NCBI GenBank assembly: GCA_947467625.1
Contig: CANIJN010000033.1
Coordinates: 1 to 32,588, forward strand
Direction of reading: 5' to 3'
Length of the DNA: 32,588 bases
DNA from: Opitutia bacterium
Lineage (GTDB): Bacteria > Verrucomicrobiota > Verrucomicrobiia > Opitutales > Opitutaceae
Below the pieces are notes generated by a model that had not been told where the DNA came from, made no database searches, and saw only the letters and a program-made list of their open reading frames with translations. Made by a program: the position numbers and the translations under genes. Shown piece by piece: positions 1-10,504 of the stretch; the stretch's first letter is position 1, and each line of letters opens with the position of its first letter.

Positions 1-576
1 CATTGCCCCGGCATCTTCGACTGGCCGAACAACGTCTACGCGCCGATTATGCTACCCGAGCTCACGTTCGGCGAGCACGTCACGCTTCCCGCGTTCTATG
101 GTAAAAACTGCGTCACGGGCCTCGGGCTCCGCAATAGTTTCTACTTCCGCTATGAGCAGCCCGAACTGATTTCCACCAAGGAAGAATTTATTAAGGGCCT
201 CGGCAGCGTGAAGGTTCAGTGGACGTTTTGCGGCAATAAGATCGGCTGCGAATTCGCCTACACGGTCAAGCAACAGGTCACCCTCGACAAATTCCGCTAC
301 GCGCTCGCGATCGCTGCGCCGCACTCGAAATACCGCGTCACCGGCTCCCTCGCTCTCGGCCCGCTCGGCCAGCGCTGCAGCGTCGCCAAGGATGATTTCC
401 AAGCGGTCTGGCAGGAAACCGAAGTGGTCAGCGCCGATCCGACCTACCGCACGAACTACGGCAAGATCCACTATTTGCAGTATCTCGTACGTGACCATCC
501 GCTCATTATGCGCCCTGGCCACGTCTATCGCCTCGCGGTGAATTTCGAGCCCGACGTGACGCATACGGAAAGCTGA
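1..576 (+). CDS. Hypothetical protein, 5' end outside window
   Basis: The reading frame is open from base 1 and ends at a TGA at 574-576, so the visible 191 codons are the C-terminal part of a longer protein. The first Met in frame (base 49) is probably internal, because the 16 upstream codons are open and look like protein (HCPGIFDWPNNVYAPI). The visible part has many aromatic residues and alternating hydrophobic positions, which suggests beta-structure, and three to four scattered cysteines. No transmembrane segment or known catalytic motif is visible. I do not recognise the family. A strong terminator follows 22 bases after the stop, so this is the last gene of its transcript. Confidence 0.7.
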   Translation, partial: HCPGIFDWPNNVYAPIMLPELTFGEHVTLPAFYGKNCVTGLGLRNSFYFRYEQPELISTKEEFIKGLGSVKVQWTFCGNKIGCEFAYTVKQQVTLDKFRYALAIAAPHSKYRVTGSLALGPLGQRCSVAKDDFQAVWQETEVVSADPTYRTNYGKIHYLQYLVRDHPLIMRPGHVYRLAVNFEPDVTHTES

Positions 577-598
577 GGGGCTCAGCGAGTAGTCGGTA

Positions 599-634
599 GC
601 GGAGAGCGAGCATCGAGCTCTCCGCGCTGTTTTT
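599..634 (+). terminator. Rho-independent terminator
   Basis: A perfect 9-bp GC-rich stem (599-607 gcggagagc with 617-625 gctctccgc) encloses a 9-base loop and is followed by a T-rich tract at 630-634. It lies just after the stop codon of the truncated first gene and before hisF, so hisF should have its own promoter in the 40 bases that follow. Confidence 0.85.
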
Positions 635-674
635 CTACTCGCTTCCCGGCACCCTCTGCCCGCTACCTTTTGGC

Positions 675-1436
675 GTGCTCTCTCGCCGCATCATTCCTTG
701 TCTGGACGTTAACGCTGGACGCGTCGTCAAGGGCATTAAGTTTCAGCAGCTCCGCGACGCGGGCGATCCCGTCCAAAGCGCTAAAGCCTACGATGCCCAA
801 GGCGCCGACGAACTCGTCTTCCTCGATATCACTGCCTCTAGCGACGGCCGCGGGATCATGCATGATGTCGTCGCAGCGACCGCCGAACAGTGCTTCATGC
901 CGCTGACCGTCGGTGGCGGGCTGCGCACGCTGGCGGATATCGAGGCGATGCTGAAGAGCGGCGCGGACAAGGTTTCGCTCAACACGGCCGCGATCAAAAA
1001 CCCTCAGCTCATCGCTGACGCCTCTAATCGCTTCGGTGCGCAGTGCATCGTGCTCGCCATCGACGCGAAGCGCGAGGCCGACGGCCAGTCTTGGCGCGTG
1101 TACACCCACGGCGGACGCAATCCCACAGAGCTCAACGCCGTCGAGTGGGCGCGAAACGCCGTCACGCTCGGCGCCGGCGAGATTCTCCTCACCAGCATGG
1201 ACGCCGACGGCACCCAAGCGGGCTACGACTGCGCGCTAACACGAGCCGTCAGTGACGCCGTCAGCGTTCCGGTTATCGCCAGCGGTGGCGCGGGTACCCT
1301 CGCCCATTTCGCCGAAGCGCTCGACACCGGTCGCGCGAGCGCGGTGCTCGCCGCGAGCCTCTTCCATTTCGGCACGCTGACGATTCCCCAAGTGAAGGAC
1401 TACCTCGCAGCGCGCGACGTCCCGGTGCGACGGTAA
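675..1436 (+). CDS. hisF: Imidazole glycerol phosphate synthase, cyclase subunit HisF
   Basis: HisF is the TIM-barrel half of the HisH-HisF complex of cytosolic histidine biosynthesis. With ammonia from HisH it converts PRFAR to imidazole glycerol phosphate and AICAR. The 253-residue length matches the family. The start is a GTG, placing the catalytic Asp at residue 11 (RRIIPCLDV) and the second catalytic Asp at residue 130 (VLAIDAKR), exactly the canonical numbering, which fixes the start. Phosphate-binding segments TVGGGLRT (about 78-85) and ASGGAGT near the C-terminus are present. No other his gene is in view, so hisF is isolated from hisH and hisA here. It sits between two terminators and is probably monocistronic. 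Confidence 0.97.
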   Translation: MLSRRIIPCLDVNAGRVVKGIKFQQLRDAGDPVQSAKAYDAQGADELVFLDITASSDGRGIMHDVVAATAEQCFMPLTVGGGLRTLADIEAMLKSGADKVSLNTAAIKNPQLIADASNRFGAQCIVLAIDAKREADGQSWRVYTHGGRNPTELNAVEWARNAVTLGAGEILLTSMDADGTQAGYDCALTRAVSDAVSVPVIASGGAGTLAHFAEALDTGRASAVLAASLFHFGTLTIPQVKDYLAARDVPVRR

Positions 1437-1501
1437 TCCCAACTCACCTAAGCCGTAACGATTCAGCCCCAACCACAAAAGTGACTTCTTGCCCGAGACG
1501 C

Positions 1502-1520
1502 ATAAAAACGCCGTTTTTAT
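1502..1520. terminator. Bidirectional AT-rich terminator hairpin
   Basis: A perfect 8-bp inverted repeat (ataaaaac at 1502-1509, gtttttat at 1513-1520) with a 3-base loop. It gives a T-run on either strand. It is 65 bases past the hisF stop and on the far side of the convergent gene, so it could serve both transcripts. Confidence 0.6.
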
Positions 1521-1529
1521 AAGTCCGAA

Positions 1530-1579
1530 GTCCCGCCCTTAGGCGGAAGGTCCAACGGATTCCACCTAAGAGGGGGGAC
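1530..1579. repeat. Imperfect inverted repeat, REP-like hairpin
   Basis: Arms 1530-1548 and 1560-1579 pair almost fully, with one mismatch, one G-U type difference and one bulged base, around an 11-base loop. The left arm also contains its own perfect short palindrome, CCGCC-CTTA-GGCGG. A similar core (agtcccgcc then ttc, then a GC-rich arm) recurs at 24831-24850 in another intergenic gap. This suggests a dispersed REP-type element rather than a gene-specific structure. Confidence 0.5.
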
Positions 1580-1821
1580 CACGAACAAGGAGCTTTTTCC
1601 GAGGATTGGAGTCTAGGGCCGTCACTTGCCGACGTGCAACTGCGCGACGGAAAAAAAACGGCGTGGCTAGAAGCGCTTGCACTGCGTTGATCAGTTTACG
1701 GTAACTCATTCGTGGACGGTCGTCCGGGCGCGGCTTTCGGCTTACGCGACTCGCCCAGCGTAACGGTATAATTTACGACCGACGTCTCCCAGCCCACTCG
1801 TATCTCGCAGACCGTGCGCGA

Positions 1822-2397
1822 TCACGAAGTCGTCGCATCGGCAGGTACCGTTGTCACCGCCATCGGCTCCATGGCAGGCGTCGCTCCGCCCGTTTTGGGT
1901 TTTGGCGAACCGACCAACACACTGAGTTGCTCCTGCACTGCCACGAAGAATTCGGGCGTGAGCTCTCCCTGCGGCACCTCATATAGCAGCTTCGTCTTGG
2001 TGTGCTCATACACATTTCGCTCACGGTCGGCCGACCTGCCCTTGGGGCGCAAAATTCTCTTCCGCTCCAACATCAGGGCAAGAAACTGGAGCAGCCGTGT
2101 GCTTTCAGGAGTGGGCTCCGTCAGCGGATCAGCCAAGGTCACAAACAGATTTTCCGCAGTGAGCTTCAGCTCACGATCGGCATTTTCGCCCAGCTTGCGC
2201 GGCTTGAAAACATGCACCCAGCGGCACACCACGAATCCTTCGGGGGAGAAATTGCCCGACTGCGCCTCCAATAGGTCATAACGCACGACTTCCGTCGTCG
2301 TCGTCCGCACGAGAAAACAGGCGACCCGCGCACCCTCGACAAACGGCTCGCCGGAGACGACACAGGCGGGAGCGAGCGGCTGCAGATGCAATTCCAT
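1822..2397 (-). CDS. PVC-type conserved protein of unknown function
   Basis: 191 residues, soluble, with no signal peptide or membrane segment. The N-terminus has a Cys-containing pattern (PACVVSGEPFVEGARVACFL) and a W-x-H near residue 60. A later stretch reads LLQFLALMLERKRILR (about 105-120), then a segment ending YEVPQGELTPEF and an amphipathic helix. From memory this arrangement (Cys-x-x-[ST]-G near the start, hydrophobic-helix then R-K-R-[IV]-L, then YEVP) recurs in short uncharacterised proteins of planctomycetes and verrucomicrobia. I know no assigned function. The last 25 residues are low-complexity Pro/Thr/Ala. The start ATG has a weak AGAAAG upstream. It is divergent from the phosphatase gene, 52 bases away, so the two probably share a promoter region. 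Confidence 0.75.
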   Translation of the reverse strand: MELHLQPLAPACVVSGEPFVEGARVACFLVRTTTTEVVRYDLLEAQSGNFSPEGFVVCRWVHVFKPRKLGENADRELKLTAENLFVTLADPLTEPTPESTRLLQFLALMLERKRILRPKGRSADRERNVYEHTKTKLLYEVPQGELTPEFFVAVQEQLSVLVGSPKPKTGGATPAMEPMAVTTVPADATTS

Positions 2398-2449
2398 AGG
2401 CTTTCTTGTTTACTCTCACCTACCGCGGACGCTAGCACTTTTCCGCCGT

Positions 2450-3109
2450 ATGAACGGGAGACTTATCGCCATCGGCGACATCCATGGCTGCCACCTCGAA
2501 TTCGCCGAGCTGCTTACTCGCCTCGAACTCGCCAAGGACGACCGTCTCGTCCTGCTCGGAGACCTCGTCAATCGCGGTCCCGATAGCTGCAAAGTCATCG
2601 ACCTCGCCCGCGAAAGCCGGGCCTTGGCGCTACTCGGCAACCATGAATTGCGTCTCCTCAAGTATCGGCGCACCGGAGCCCCCAAGTACCTAAGGGAAAG
2701 TGACCGGCAGACCCATGCCACGTTGCGCGAAGATGACTGGAAATACCTCGAAGCGATGCCGCTCACGTTTGAAGAGCCCGAGCTCAACGTCGTCTTCGTT
2801 CATGGAGGGTTTCTCCCTGGTGTGGCCTGGCAACAACAGCCAGCCGAGATCGTCACTCGCATTCAGGTCATCGACCAAGACGGCCGCGCGGCGAAACGCG
2901 GCGACGCACCCGACGCGCCCGCTTGGGCCGATTTCTGGAGCGGTCCACCCTTCGTGGTTTACGGCCACACCTCGCGCCCCGAAATCTACAAACTCAAGTG
3001 GTCCCTCGGCATCGATACCTCCTGCGCGATGGGCGGCTCTCTGACCGCCTACATCTTGCCGGAAAAACGTTTAGTTCAGGTCAAAGCCCGCCAACGCTAC
3101 TACCCGTGA
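2450..3109 (+). CDS. PPP/ApaH-like metallophosphoesterase
   Basis: A 219-residue cytosolic calcineurin-fold phosphatase. All metal-site motifs of the bacterial PPP/ApaH/PrpE group are visible in order: GDIHG (9-13), GDLVNRGPDS (37-46), GNHE (63-66), VHGG (117-120) and YGHT (171-174), which together build the dinuclear metal centre. Members hydrolyse either dinucleoside polyphosphates (Ap4A) or phosphoprotein Ser/Thr/Tyr. The sequence does not decide between them. It lacks the long insert of E. coli ApaH and is closer in size to PrpE or to lambda-type phosphatases. Its stop codon overlaps the GTG start of the next gene (GTGA), so the two are translationally coupled. It heads a three-gene operon. 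Confidence 0.9.
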   Translation: MNGRLIAIGDIHGCHLEFAELLTRLELAKDDRLVLLGDLVNRGPDSCKVIDLARESRALALLGNHELRLLKYRRTGAPKYLRESDRQTHATLREDDWKYLEAMPLTFEEPELNVVFVHGGFLPGVAWQQQPAEIVTRIQVIDQDGRAAKRGDAPDAPAWADFWSGPPFVVYGHTSRPEIYKLKWSLGIDTSCAMGGSLTAYILPEKRLVQVKARQRYYP

Positions 3110-3666
3110 TTGCCACCCAGCAACTGACCGGCACCTTGCTCCTCTGTATCGACCTGCAGCCGGTCTTCCTGCGTGCGGTCGTCGACGGAGGACGCGTGCA
3201 ACGGCGCTGCGAATTTGCCGTCGCGGCCGCAGTCGGCCTCGGTTTGCCGGTGGCGTTCACTGAACAGGTTCCGCAGAAACTCGGCGGCACGGCCCCCGCG
3301 TTACTCGCACTGGCACCGGGTGCAGCGACGCATGGCAAAACAAGTTTTTCCGCGTTCGCCGATGAGGGAATCCGCGACGCCTTGGTCCGGCAGCAACGGG
3401 TCGAGCACCTCTTGCTCTGCGGGATCGAGACGCCCATCTGCGTATACCAGACGGCGATCGCCGCACTCGCGGAGGGTTTGCAGGTCACGCTCCTCAGTGA
3501 CTGTATCGGCGCTCGGCACCCCGAGGATTCCGCCGCCTGCCTCGTGGCCCTGCGCGCCGCAGGCGTGCACGTCCTGCCGAGCGAGACGATTTATTACGCA
3601 CTGCTCCGCGATGTGCGGCACCCTTTCTTCAAGCCCTACACCCAACTCGTAAAATCCCATGCCTGA
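3106..3666 (+). CDS. Isochorismatase-family cysteine hydrolase
   Basis: 186 residues from a GTG start that overlaps the previous stop by 4 bases. An upstream in-frame ATG at 2923 would bury most of this start inside the phosphatase gene and adds residues unlike the family, so it is rejected. The catalytic triad of the isochorismatase/nicotinamidase fold is present: Asp16 (LLCIDLQ), Lys78 (HGKTSFSAF) and nucleophile Cys112 in GIETPICVYQTA. The cis-peptide-type stretch before the Cys is normal. The compact size resembles the YcaC/ISOC1-like group more than true nicotinamidases (no clear D-x-H metal site is seen), so the substrate is unknown. Its 3' end overlaps the next gene by 8 bases. Confidence 0.88.
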   Translation: MIATQQLTGTLLLCIDLQPVFLRAVVDGGRVQRRCEFAVAAAVGLGLPVAFTEQVPQKLGGTAPALLALAPGAATHGKTSFSAFADEGIRDALVRQQRVEHLLLCGIETPICVYQTAIAALAEGLQVTLLSDCIGARHPEDSAACLVALRAAGVHVLPSETIYYALLRDVRHPFFKPYTQLVKSHA

Positions 3667-4651
3667 CTCGCCCATGCTTTCCACGGTCCGCGACTTGAAG
3701 ACGTCTGGCACAGAAGCCAACGGCCGTCCCTTCGCGAGCCTGCTCCTCGTAAAAAAAATAGCCTCTAAAACCGCCTCGAACGGCAATCCGTTTTACAGCG
3801 TGGACCTCGGCGACCGCACCGGCTCATTCGGCTGCACGATTTTTTCCGACAACCCCGCCTTCGACATCCTCAAGACCGGCGGTGAAGGAGCGGTCGTTCG
3901 CATCGAGGGAAAGATCGACTACTATCAAGGACGTCTCTCCCCGAAAATCGCCCGGGCCGACGTACTTTCCGAAGAACAACTCAACGATTCAAGTCTGCTC
4001 GAAACCTTGGTCGAAGTTGCCCCAGAAAACCCGGTGACGCTCTGGGCGGAGTTCGAGACGTTTATCGACGCCATTGGCCATGCCGATCTCCGGGCGACGG
4101 TGCGCGCCGTCTTCGATGAGATCGGGGCGAACTTCCAATGCGCTCCAGCCGCCGTCGCAATGCACCACGCCTATCGCCACGGTCTGCTCGAGCACACGAC
4201 GCACATGGCCCGCGCCTGCCGAGCCCTGCTCCCGCTCTACCCCGAGGTACACGCTGACCTCGCGATGGCCGGCATCCTTTTACATGATACGGGAAAAGTC
4301 ATTGAATATGAGGGTACCCTCGCCATCAAACGCAGCCGCCGCGGGATTCTCCAGGGGCACGTGGTGCTCGGCTACCAACTCGCGCGTAAAGCCGGTATGA
4401 AAACCAAACTTGCACCCGATCTGCTGGAGCGCCTCGAGCATATTATTCTGTCGCACCAAGGCGAACCCGAGTGGGGCGCAGCCGTCTATGCCGCGACTCC
4501 CGAGGCCGTGTTTGTGTCCATGATCGACAATCTCGACGCGAAGATGGGGATGGTCCAGCGGGCGCTGCGCCAAGCCAGCGAGACGGATGAGTTCTCCGAG
4601 CGCCTGCCCGGATTGAGCTCCCCACTCCTGACAAAAAAACCACTCGCCTAG
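3659..4651 (+). CDS. YhaM-like OB-fold/HD-domain 3'-5' exoribonuclease
   Basis: 330 residues with two domains. An N-terminal OB-fold nucleic-acid-binding domain (about 8-105; FYSVDLGDRTGSFGCTIF, GKIDYYQGRLSPKI) is followed by an HD metal-dependent hydrolase domain. Candidate metal ligands are His179 (GLLEHT), His209-Asp210 (ILLHDTGK), His234, His266 and Asp290 (MIDNLDAK). This order and length match YhaM/CbfI, the 3'-5' exonuclease acting on RNA and single-stranded DNA. The HTTHM, LLHDTGK and MIDNLDAKM motifs are those of the family. The ATG at 3659 overlaps the preceding gene by 8 bases, and a second Met at residue 6 is an alternative start. It ends the operon and is convergent with pilC, 54 bases away. 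Confidence 0.92.
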   Translation: MPDSPMLSTVRDLKTSGTEANGRPFASLLLVKKIASKTASNGNPFYSVDLGDRTGSFGCTIFSDNPAFDILKTGGEGAVVRIEGKIDYYQGRLSPKIARADVLSEEQLNDSSLLETLVEVAPENPVTLWAEFETFIDAIGHADLRATVRAVFDEIGANFQCAPAAVAMHHAYRHGLLEHTTHMARACRALLPLYPEVHADLAMAGILLHDTGKVIEYEGTLAIKRSRRGILQGHVVLGYQLARKAGMKTKLAPDLLERLEHIILSHQGEPEWGAAVYAATPEAVFVSMIDNLDAKMGMVQRALRQASETDEFSERLPGLSSPLLTKKPLA

Positions 4652-4705
4652 TCCGCACGCTGGTTCGCGCTGCCTGACTCGCCGGCCAGCCCCGCGGCAT
4701 TCCGG

Positions 4706-5884
4706 TCAGGACAAGTGTTCAATGATGCTCACGAGCGGCAAGAACAGCGCGATGACGATGGTGCCGACCATGACCGCCATGAACACGATCATAATGGGCT
4801 CGATAATCGACGTCAGACCAGCGACCGCCGTGTCGACTTCCTCATCATAAGTGTCGGCGATCCGGGTTAACATGTCGGGCAGAGCCCCCGTCTCCTCACC
4901 CACCTCGATCATACTCGTGACCATGCCGGGGAAGATACGCGTCGACTCCAGCGGCTTGGCGACGTTGTCGCCTTCCTTGACGCGGTCATGGACGGCGTTG
5001 ATCGCGTCGGCGATGTGGACGTTGCCACTCGTGTCGCGAGTAATCGTCAACGCCTGCAGAATGGGCACGCCGCTCGACAGCAAGGTCCCGAAGGTGCGCG
5101 TAAACCGGCCGATTGCGGCCTTCAGGAATAGATCACCCACAATTGGCATGTGAATGAGCGACCAATCGATGATGCGTTTGCCCACTCTCATCTGGGCGAA
5201 AAATTTGAACCCAAAGTAGGCTGCCAGCAGGCCGCCGATCGCGAAGGGATACTGGTCCTTGAGGAAATTACTTATGTCCAACAACACTTGAGTGAGGGCG
5301 GGCAACGGCTGCCCTTTGAGCAAACCGGTGAAAATTTCTTGGAATTTCGGCACCACAAAAATCATCAAAATCGAGACAATCACCAGAGCGACCGAAACGA
5401 TCACGGCCGGATAGATCATCGCAGACTTCACCTTGCCTTGGATTTTCTGCGCCTTCTCCATGAATACCGACAGACGTTCCAAAACGGTATCGAGCACACC
5501 GCCGGCCTCACCCGCCTTCACCATGTTGATGTACAGTCGGTCAAAAACTTTGCCGTTCGCGGCGAGGCCGTCTGAGAAATTCCCTCCCGAGCGAATCGTA
5601 TCAGCGATCGTCTCAAGCACGTCTTTGAACGCGGGCCGTTTTTCCTGCCTGGCCAACACCTCGAGGCTGCGCAGAATGGGCATACCGGCCTTCACCAACG
5701 TGGCGAGCTGTCGGGTAAAGACCGCGACGCCTTTCGCGTTGGTGACGTTGCCCAACTGGCGGCGTTTCTTTTTCGCAGGGGCGGCACCGCTATTAAAAGC
5801 CGTCGAAGGCCGCGGCGGCGCTTTGGCTGCAAAGGTGGCCGGCACAGGGGCGGCGGGCTCGGAGCGCACGGAGAGTTTCGCCAT
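4706..5884 (-). CDS. pilC: Type IV pilus inner-membrane platform protein PilC
   Basis: 392 residues from the ATG at 5884. A longer in-frame extension would run back into pilB and is rejected, because this ATG is only 4 bases after the pilB stop. PilC is the polytopic platform that couples the cytoplasmic ATPases to pilin assembly. After a Pro/Ala-rich basic N-terminus (about 1-45) come two T2SF domains, each opening with the typical pattern (FTRQLATLVKAGMPILRSL and FTRTFGTLLSSGVPILQAL), and membrane segments VIVSVALVIVSILMIFVVP and, near the C-terminus, IIEPIMIVFMAVMVGTIVIALFLP. The stretch MIEVGEETGALPDML is conserved in the family. It is the last gene of the coaE-rho-pilus operon. Confidence 0.95.
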   Translation of the reverse strand: MAKLSVRSEPAAPVPATFAAKAPPRPSTAFNSGAAPAKKKRRQLGNVTNAKGVAVFTRQLATLVKAGMPILRSLEVLARQEKRPAFKDVLETIADTIRSGGNFSDGLAANGKVFDRLYINMVKAGEAGGVLDTVLERLSVFMEKAQKIQGKVKSAMIYPAVIVSVALVIVSILMIFVVPKFQEIFTGLLKGQPLPALTQVLLDISNFLKDQYPFAIGGLLAAYFGFKFFAQMRVGKRIIDWSLIHMPIVGDLFLKAAIGRFTRTFGTLLSSGVPILQALTITRDTSGNVHIADAINAVHDRVKEGDNVAKPLESTRIFPGMVTSMIEVGEETGALPDMLTRIADTYDEEVDTAVAGLTSIIEPIMIVFMAVMVGTIVIALFLPLVSIIEHLS

Positions 5885-5888
5885 GGGG

Positions 5889-7580
5889 TTAAGTGTATTT
5901 GATGACTTCCTCGATTGACGTGTGTCCATCAAAGATCGCGCGCAGGCCGTCATCCCGCAACGTGCGCATGCCCTGCTCGATCGCTTTCTGCCGGATCACC
6001 AGCGTGGATGCGCGTTGGCCGATGAGGTCGCGGAGTGCCTCGCTCATGCGCAACCATTCGTAAATGCCGAGGCGCCCGCGATAGCCCGACTGCGAGCAGG
6101 TCGGACAACCTTTCCCGTAAAAAAACTGCCGGTCGCCCACGCTATCGGCCGAGATCGCGAGTGGCTTCAACAAATCCGGCGGCGGCGTATAGGGCGTGCG
6201 GCACTGCACACACACGCGCCGCACGAGGCGCTGGGCGAGCACGGCCTCGAGTGATGACGCGATGAGAAACGGCTCCACGCCCATGTCCACCAGTCGCGTG
6301 ACGGCGCCGGCGGAGTCGTTCGTGTGCAGCGTCGAAAGCACCAAGTGACCGGTCAGCGATGCCTGGATGGCGATCTGCGCGGTCTCCAGATCGCGGATTT
6401 CGCCGACCATAATCACATCGGGATCTTGGCGGAGGAAAGAGCGCAACGCTGCGGCAAACGTGAGCCCGACGAGCGGATTCACCGGCACCTGCATGATGCC
6501 TTCGATCTCGTATTCTACCGGGTCCTCGGCGGTGAGCAGCTTGAGGTCCGCAGTATTAATGATCCGCAGACCGCTGTAGAGCGTGGTGGTTTTCCCGGAG
6601 CCGGTCGGGCCCGTGACGATGAAAATACCATTGGGGCGACGAACAATCTCCTGAATGCCGTTGAACACGTCCGGCGGCATGCCGAGTTGCGAGATGTCGA
6701 GTTGCACCGCCGACTGATCCAGCACGCGCAGCACCACGCTCTCGCCGAATTGCGTCGGCAAGGTCGAGACACGCAGATCCACCTGCCGTCCACCGATGTT
6801 GATCTTGATGCGTCCGTCCTGCGGGATGCGGCGCTCGGCGATGTTAAGCGAAGCGAGGACCTTGAGCCGCGACAGAATAGGCAGGGACAGCGCCTTGGGG
6901 GGAGGCGCCATTTCGTAAAGAGATCCGTCAATACGATAGCGGATCTTGAACTCGTGTTCAAACGGCTCGAAGTGGATGTCGCTCGCCTTGTCGCGGATGG
7001 CTTGGCCGATGACGAGATTGACGAAACGAATGATCGGCGTCTGCTCCGCCATCGACTCGATGTCGCGCTCGGACAGAGCGCGCCCATCCGTGGGCAGACT
7101 GCCCGAATTGATTTCCTGCAGGAGGTCGTCGATGCTGGCCTCGTCCTCACCATAGTGCTGTTTGATCTGCACATCGATCTTGTCGGGGTCCGCGAAAAAG
7201 AGCCGGACATTGCGACCCAGGGCGAAGGTGAGGTCGTCGATGGCCTGCGAGTTGAACGGATCGCTGACGAGGAGGTCGATATTCTGCTCGTCGGCGCTCA
7301 GCGGCATCACCCCGTAATCGCGCGCGAGCTTACCCGTGATTGCAGCAATGGCTTCGCCCGGAAACTGGACGGGAAGCTCCACGAGATAATCGTAGCCGAG
7401 GTGTTCGGCGATGCGATGCAGCAGGGAGGATTTCTCGATGATGCCGAGATCGACGACGACGTCGGCCAACGGCTTGCCCGTAGCCTTGTGTTCTTCATTG
7501 AGTTCGTCGAGTTGCGCCTGCTCGACGAGCCGGTGCTCTTTCAGGAACTCGTAGATGGCGGGACTGTGAGTCGGAAACAT
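5889..7580 (-). CDS. pilB: Type IV pilus extension ATPase PilB
   Basis: 563 residues. An N-terminal MshEN/T2SSE-N domain (about 1-145) leads to the secretion ATPase core. Seen: Walker [11 protein letters not shown] (324-333), Asp box AEDPVEYEIEG (351-361), Walker B VGEIRD (392-397), His box with TGHLVLSTLHTND (410-422), and a zinc-binding tetracysteine Cys457/460/492/495 that marks PilB/GspE proteins and is absent from PilT. The hexamer powers pilin polymerisation through PilC. The gene starts 28 bases after pilT and ends 4 bases before pilC. No Shine-Dalgarno is visible upstream of the ATG. Confidence 0.95.
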   Translation of the reverse strand: MFPTHSPAIYEFLKEHRLVEQAQLDELNEEHKATGKPLADVVVDLGIIEKSSLLHRIAEHLGYDYLVELPVQFPGEAIAAITGKLARDYGVMPLSADEQNIDLLVSDPFNSQAIDDLTFALGRNVRLFFADPDKIDVQIKQHYGEDEASIDDLLQEINSGSLPTDGRALSERDIESMAEQTPIIRFVNLVIGQAIRDKASDIHFEPFEHEFKIRYRIDGSLYEMAPPPKALSLPILSRLKVLASLNIAERRIPQDGRIKINIGGRQVDLRVSTLPTQFGESVVLRVLDQSAVQLDISQLGMPPDVFNGIQEIVRRPNGIFIVTGPTGSGKTTTLYSGLRIINTADLKLLTAEDPVEYEIEGIMQVPVNPLVGLTFAAALRSFLRQDPDVIMVGEIRDLETAQIAIQASLTGHLVLSTLHTNDSAGAVTRLVDMGVEPFLIASSLEAVLAQRLVRRVCVQCRTPYTPPPDLLKPLAISADSVGDRQFFYGKGCPTCSQSGYRGRLGIYEWLRMSEALRDLIGQRASTLVIRQKAIEQGMRTLRDDGLRAIFDGHTSIEEVIKYT

Positions 7581-7608
7581 CAGGCGGGGTGGAGGTGAAG
7601 GGAAGGAC

Positions 7609-8691
7609 TCAAATCTCGCGGAACTTCAAGCCCATCTTGATAAAATTTTCGCGCATCAGATTGGTGTCCTGCGCCTTTTGGAGCGCCTCTTCTGGTGCCA
7701 CCAGTTCACGGTTCACCAAGCTCATCAGGTGAGCGTCTAACGTGATCATTCCGAGATGGGCTCCCGTCTGGATGTCCGACGTTATGCGAAACGTTTTGTT
7801 TTCACGAATCAGCGCAGCGATGGAGGTCGTATTGACCATAATCTCGTAGGCTGCGATCCGCCCGCCGCCAATTTTCTTGCAAAGCACTTGGGAGATGACG
7901 CCCACAAGTGATGAAGCGAGTTGCGTGCGAATAATGTCCTTCGTGCTCGCCGGAAAGGCGTCGACGATCCGGTCCACCGTCTTTGCCGCGCCGTTCGTGT
8001 GCAACGTGCCAAAGACCAAGTGCCCCGTCTCGGCCGCGCTGATGGCCGCCTCCATCGTTTCGAGGTCCCGCATTTCACCGACCATAATGACATCGGGATC
8101 CTGCCGGAGCCCCCGGCGGAGCGCTTCGGAAAAACTAGGGACATCCACGGGCACCTCGCGCTGCGTCACAATGCACCGCTTATGGCCGTGATCATACTCG
8201 ATCGGATCCTCAATGGTGATGATATGGCCGTCGCGCGTCTCGTTGATATGATTCACCATCGACGCGAGCGTCGTGGACTTACCCGAGCCGGTGGGGCCAG
8301 TGACGAGAATCAGGCCGCGGGGACGGTAGAGCAGTTCGCGGAATTTATCCGGCAGTCCAATCTCGCGAAGGCCGAGGATCTTGCGAGGAATCTGCCGCAG
8401 CACCATCCCGTAGTTGATTTTCGACTTCAGCACCGATACGCGGAAACGTGCCTTCTCGCCAAAGGCGAAGCCGAAATCGGCGCCACCCTTCAGCTTCACG
8501 TCGCTGATGTGAGCAGTAGGCGTGATGGCTTGCATCAATCGTTCCGTATCGCTCGGCGTGATTGGCGGACCGTCGATCGGCGTCATGCTGCCGCTCAGAC
8601 GCAGCGTCGGCGGTTGGCCGACCTGGAGGTGGAGATCGGACGCCCCTTGATCCACCATGAGATCCAGCAGATCATTTATTTCGTAGCTCAT
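7609..8691 (-). CDS. pilT: Type IV pilus retraction ATPase PilT
   Basis: 360 residues from the ATG at 8691; an in-frame extension would overlap the upstream ATPase gene and has no family similarity. PilT depolymerises pili for twitching motility and DNA uptake. Motifs: SDLHLQVG (18-25), Walker [11 protein letters not shown] (132-141), Asp box EDPIEYDH (161-168), Walker [10 protein letters not shown] (204-212), His box [12 protein letters not shown] (222-233), and a C-terminal [16 protein letters not shown] that matches the PilT AIRNLIRE motif needed for retraction. There is no tetracysteine, as expected. The ALIREN version differs slightly from the consensus (Ala-Leu for Asn-Leu) but keeps the Ile-Arg-Glu core. 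Confidence 0.95.
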   Translation of the reverse strand: MSYEINDLLDLMVDQGASDLHLQVGQPPTLRLSGSMTPIDGPPITPSDTERLMQAITPTAHISDVKLKGGADFGFAFGEKARFRVSVLKSKINYGMVLRQIPRKILGLREIGLPDKFRELLYRPRGLILVTGPTGSGKSTTLASMVNHINETRDGHIITIEDPIEYDHGHKRCIVTQREVPVDVPSFSEALRRGLRQDPDVIMVGEMRDLETMEAAISAAETGHLVFGTLHTNGAAKTVDRIVDAFPASTKDIIRTQLASSLVGVISQVLCKKIGGGRIAAYEIMVNTTSIAALIRENKTFRITSDIQTGAHLGMITLDAHLMSLVNRELVAPEEALQKAQDTNLMRENFIKMGLKFREI

Positions 8692-8719
8692 GGGGCGACT
8701 CGGTTGCAGTTGGAGTGGC

Positions 8720-10489
<1,770 letters not shown>

Positions 10490-10504
10490 CGCGCGGGCGG
10501 AGGA

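Larger units (their letters stand above)
1437..1821. other. Intergenic stretch with terminator and large hairpin
   Basis: This 385-base gap lies between two convergent genes, hisF and the PVC-family gene at 1822-2397. It holds an AT-rich terminator hairpin (1502-1520) and an imperfect inverted repeat (1530-1579), both listed separately. The remainder (1580-1821) shows no convincing ORF, tRNA or known RNA motif. A TATAAT hexamer at 1767-1772 has only a poor -35 partner and no gene downstream of it on the plus strand. Confidence 0.6.

Noticed and set aside
1767-1772. TATAAT box on the plus strand
   Set aside because: The best -35 (TTACGC) is 19 bases away and poor, and no plus-strand gene follows before 2450.
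6324-7598. A 424-residue open frame on the plus strand
   Set aside because: It is the antisense of pilB. Its text is rich in Arg/His/Asp with no family resemblance, while pilB on the other strand has every expected motif.
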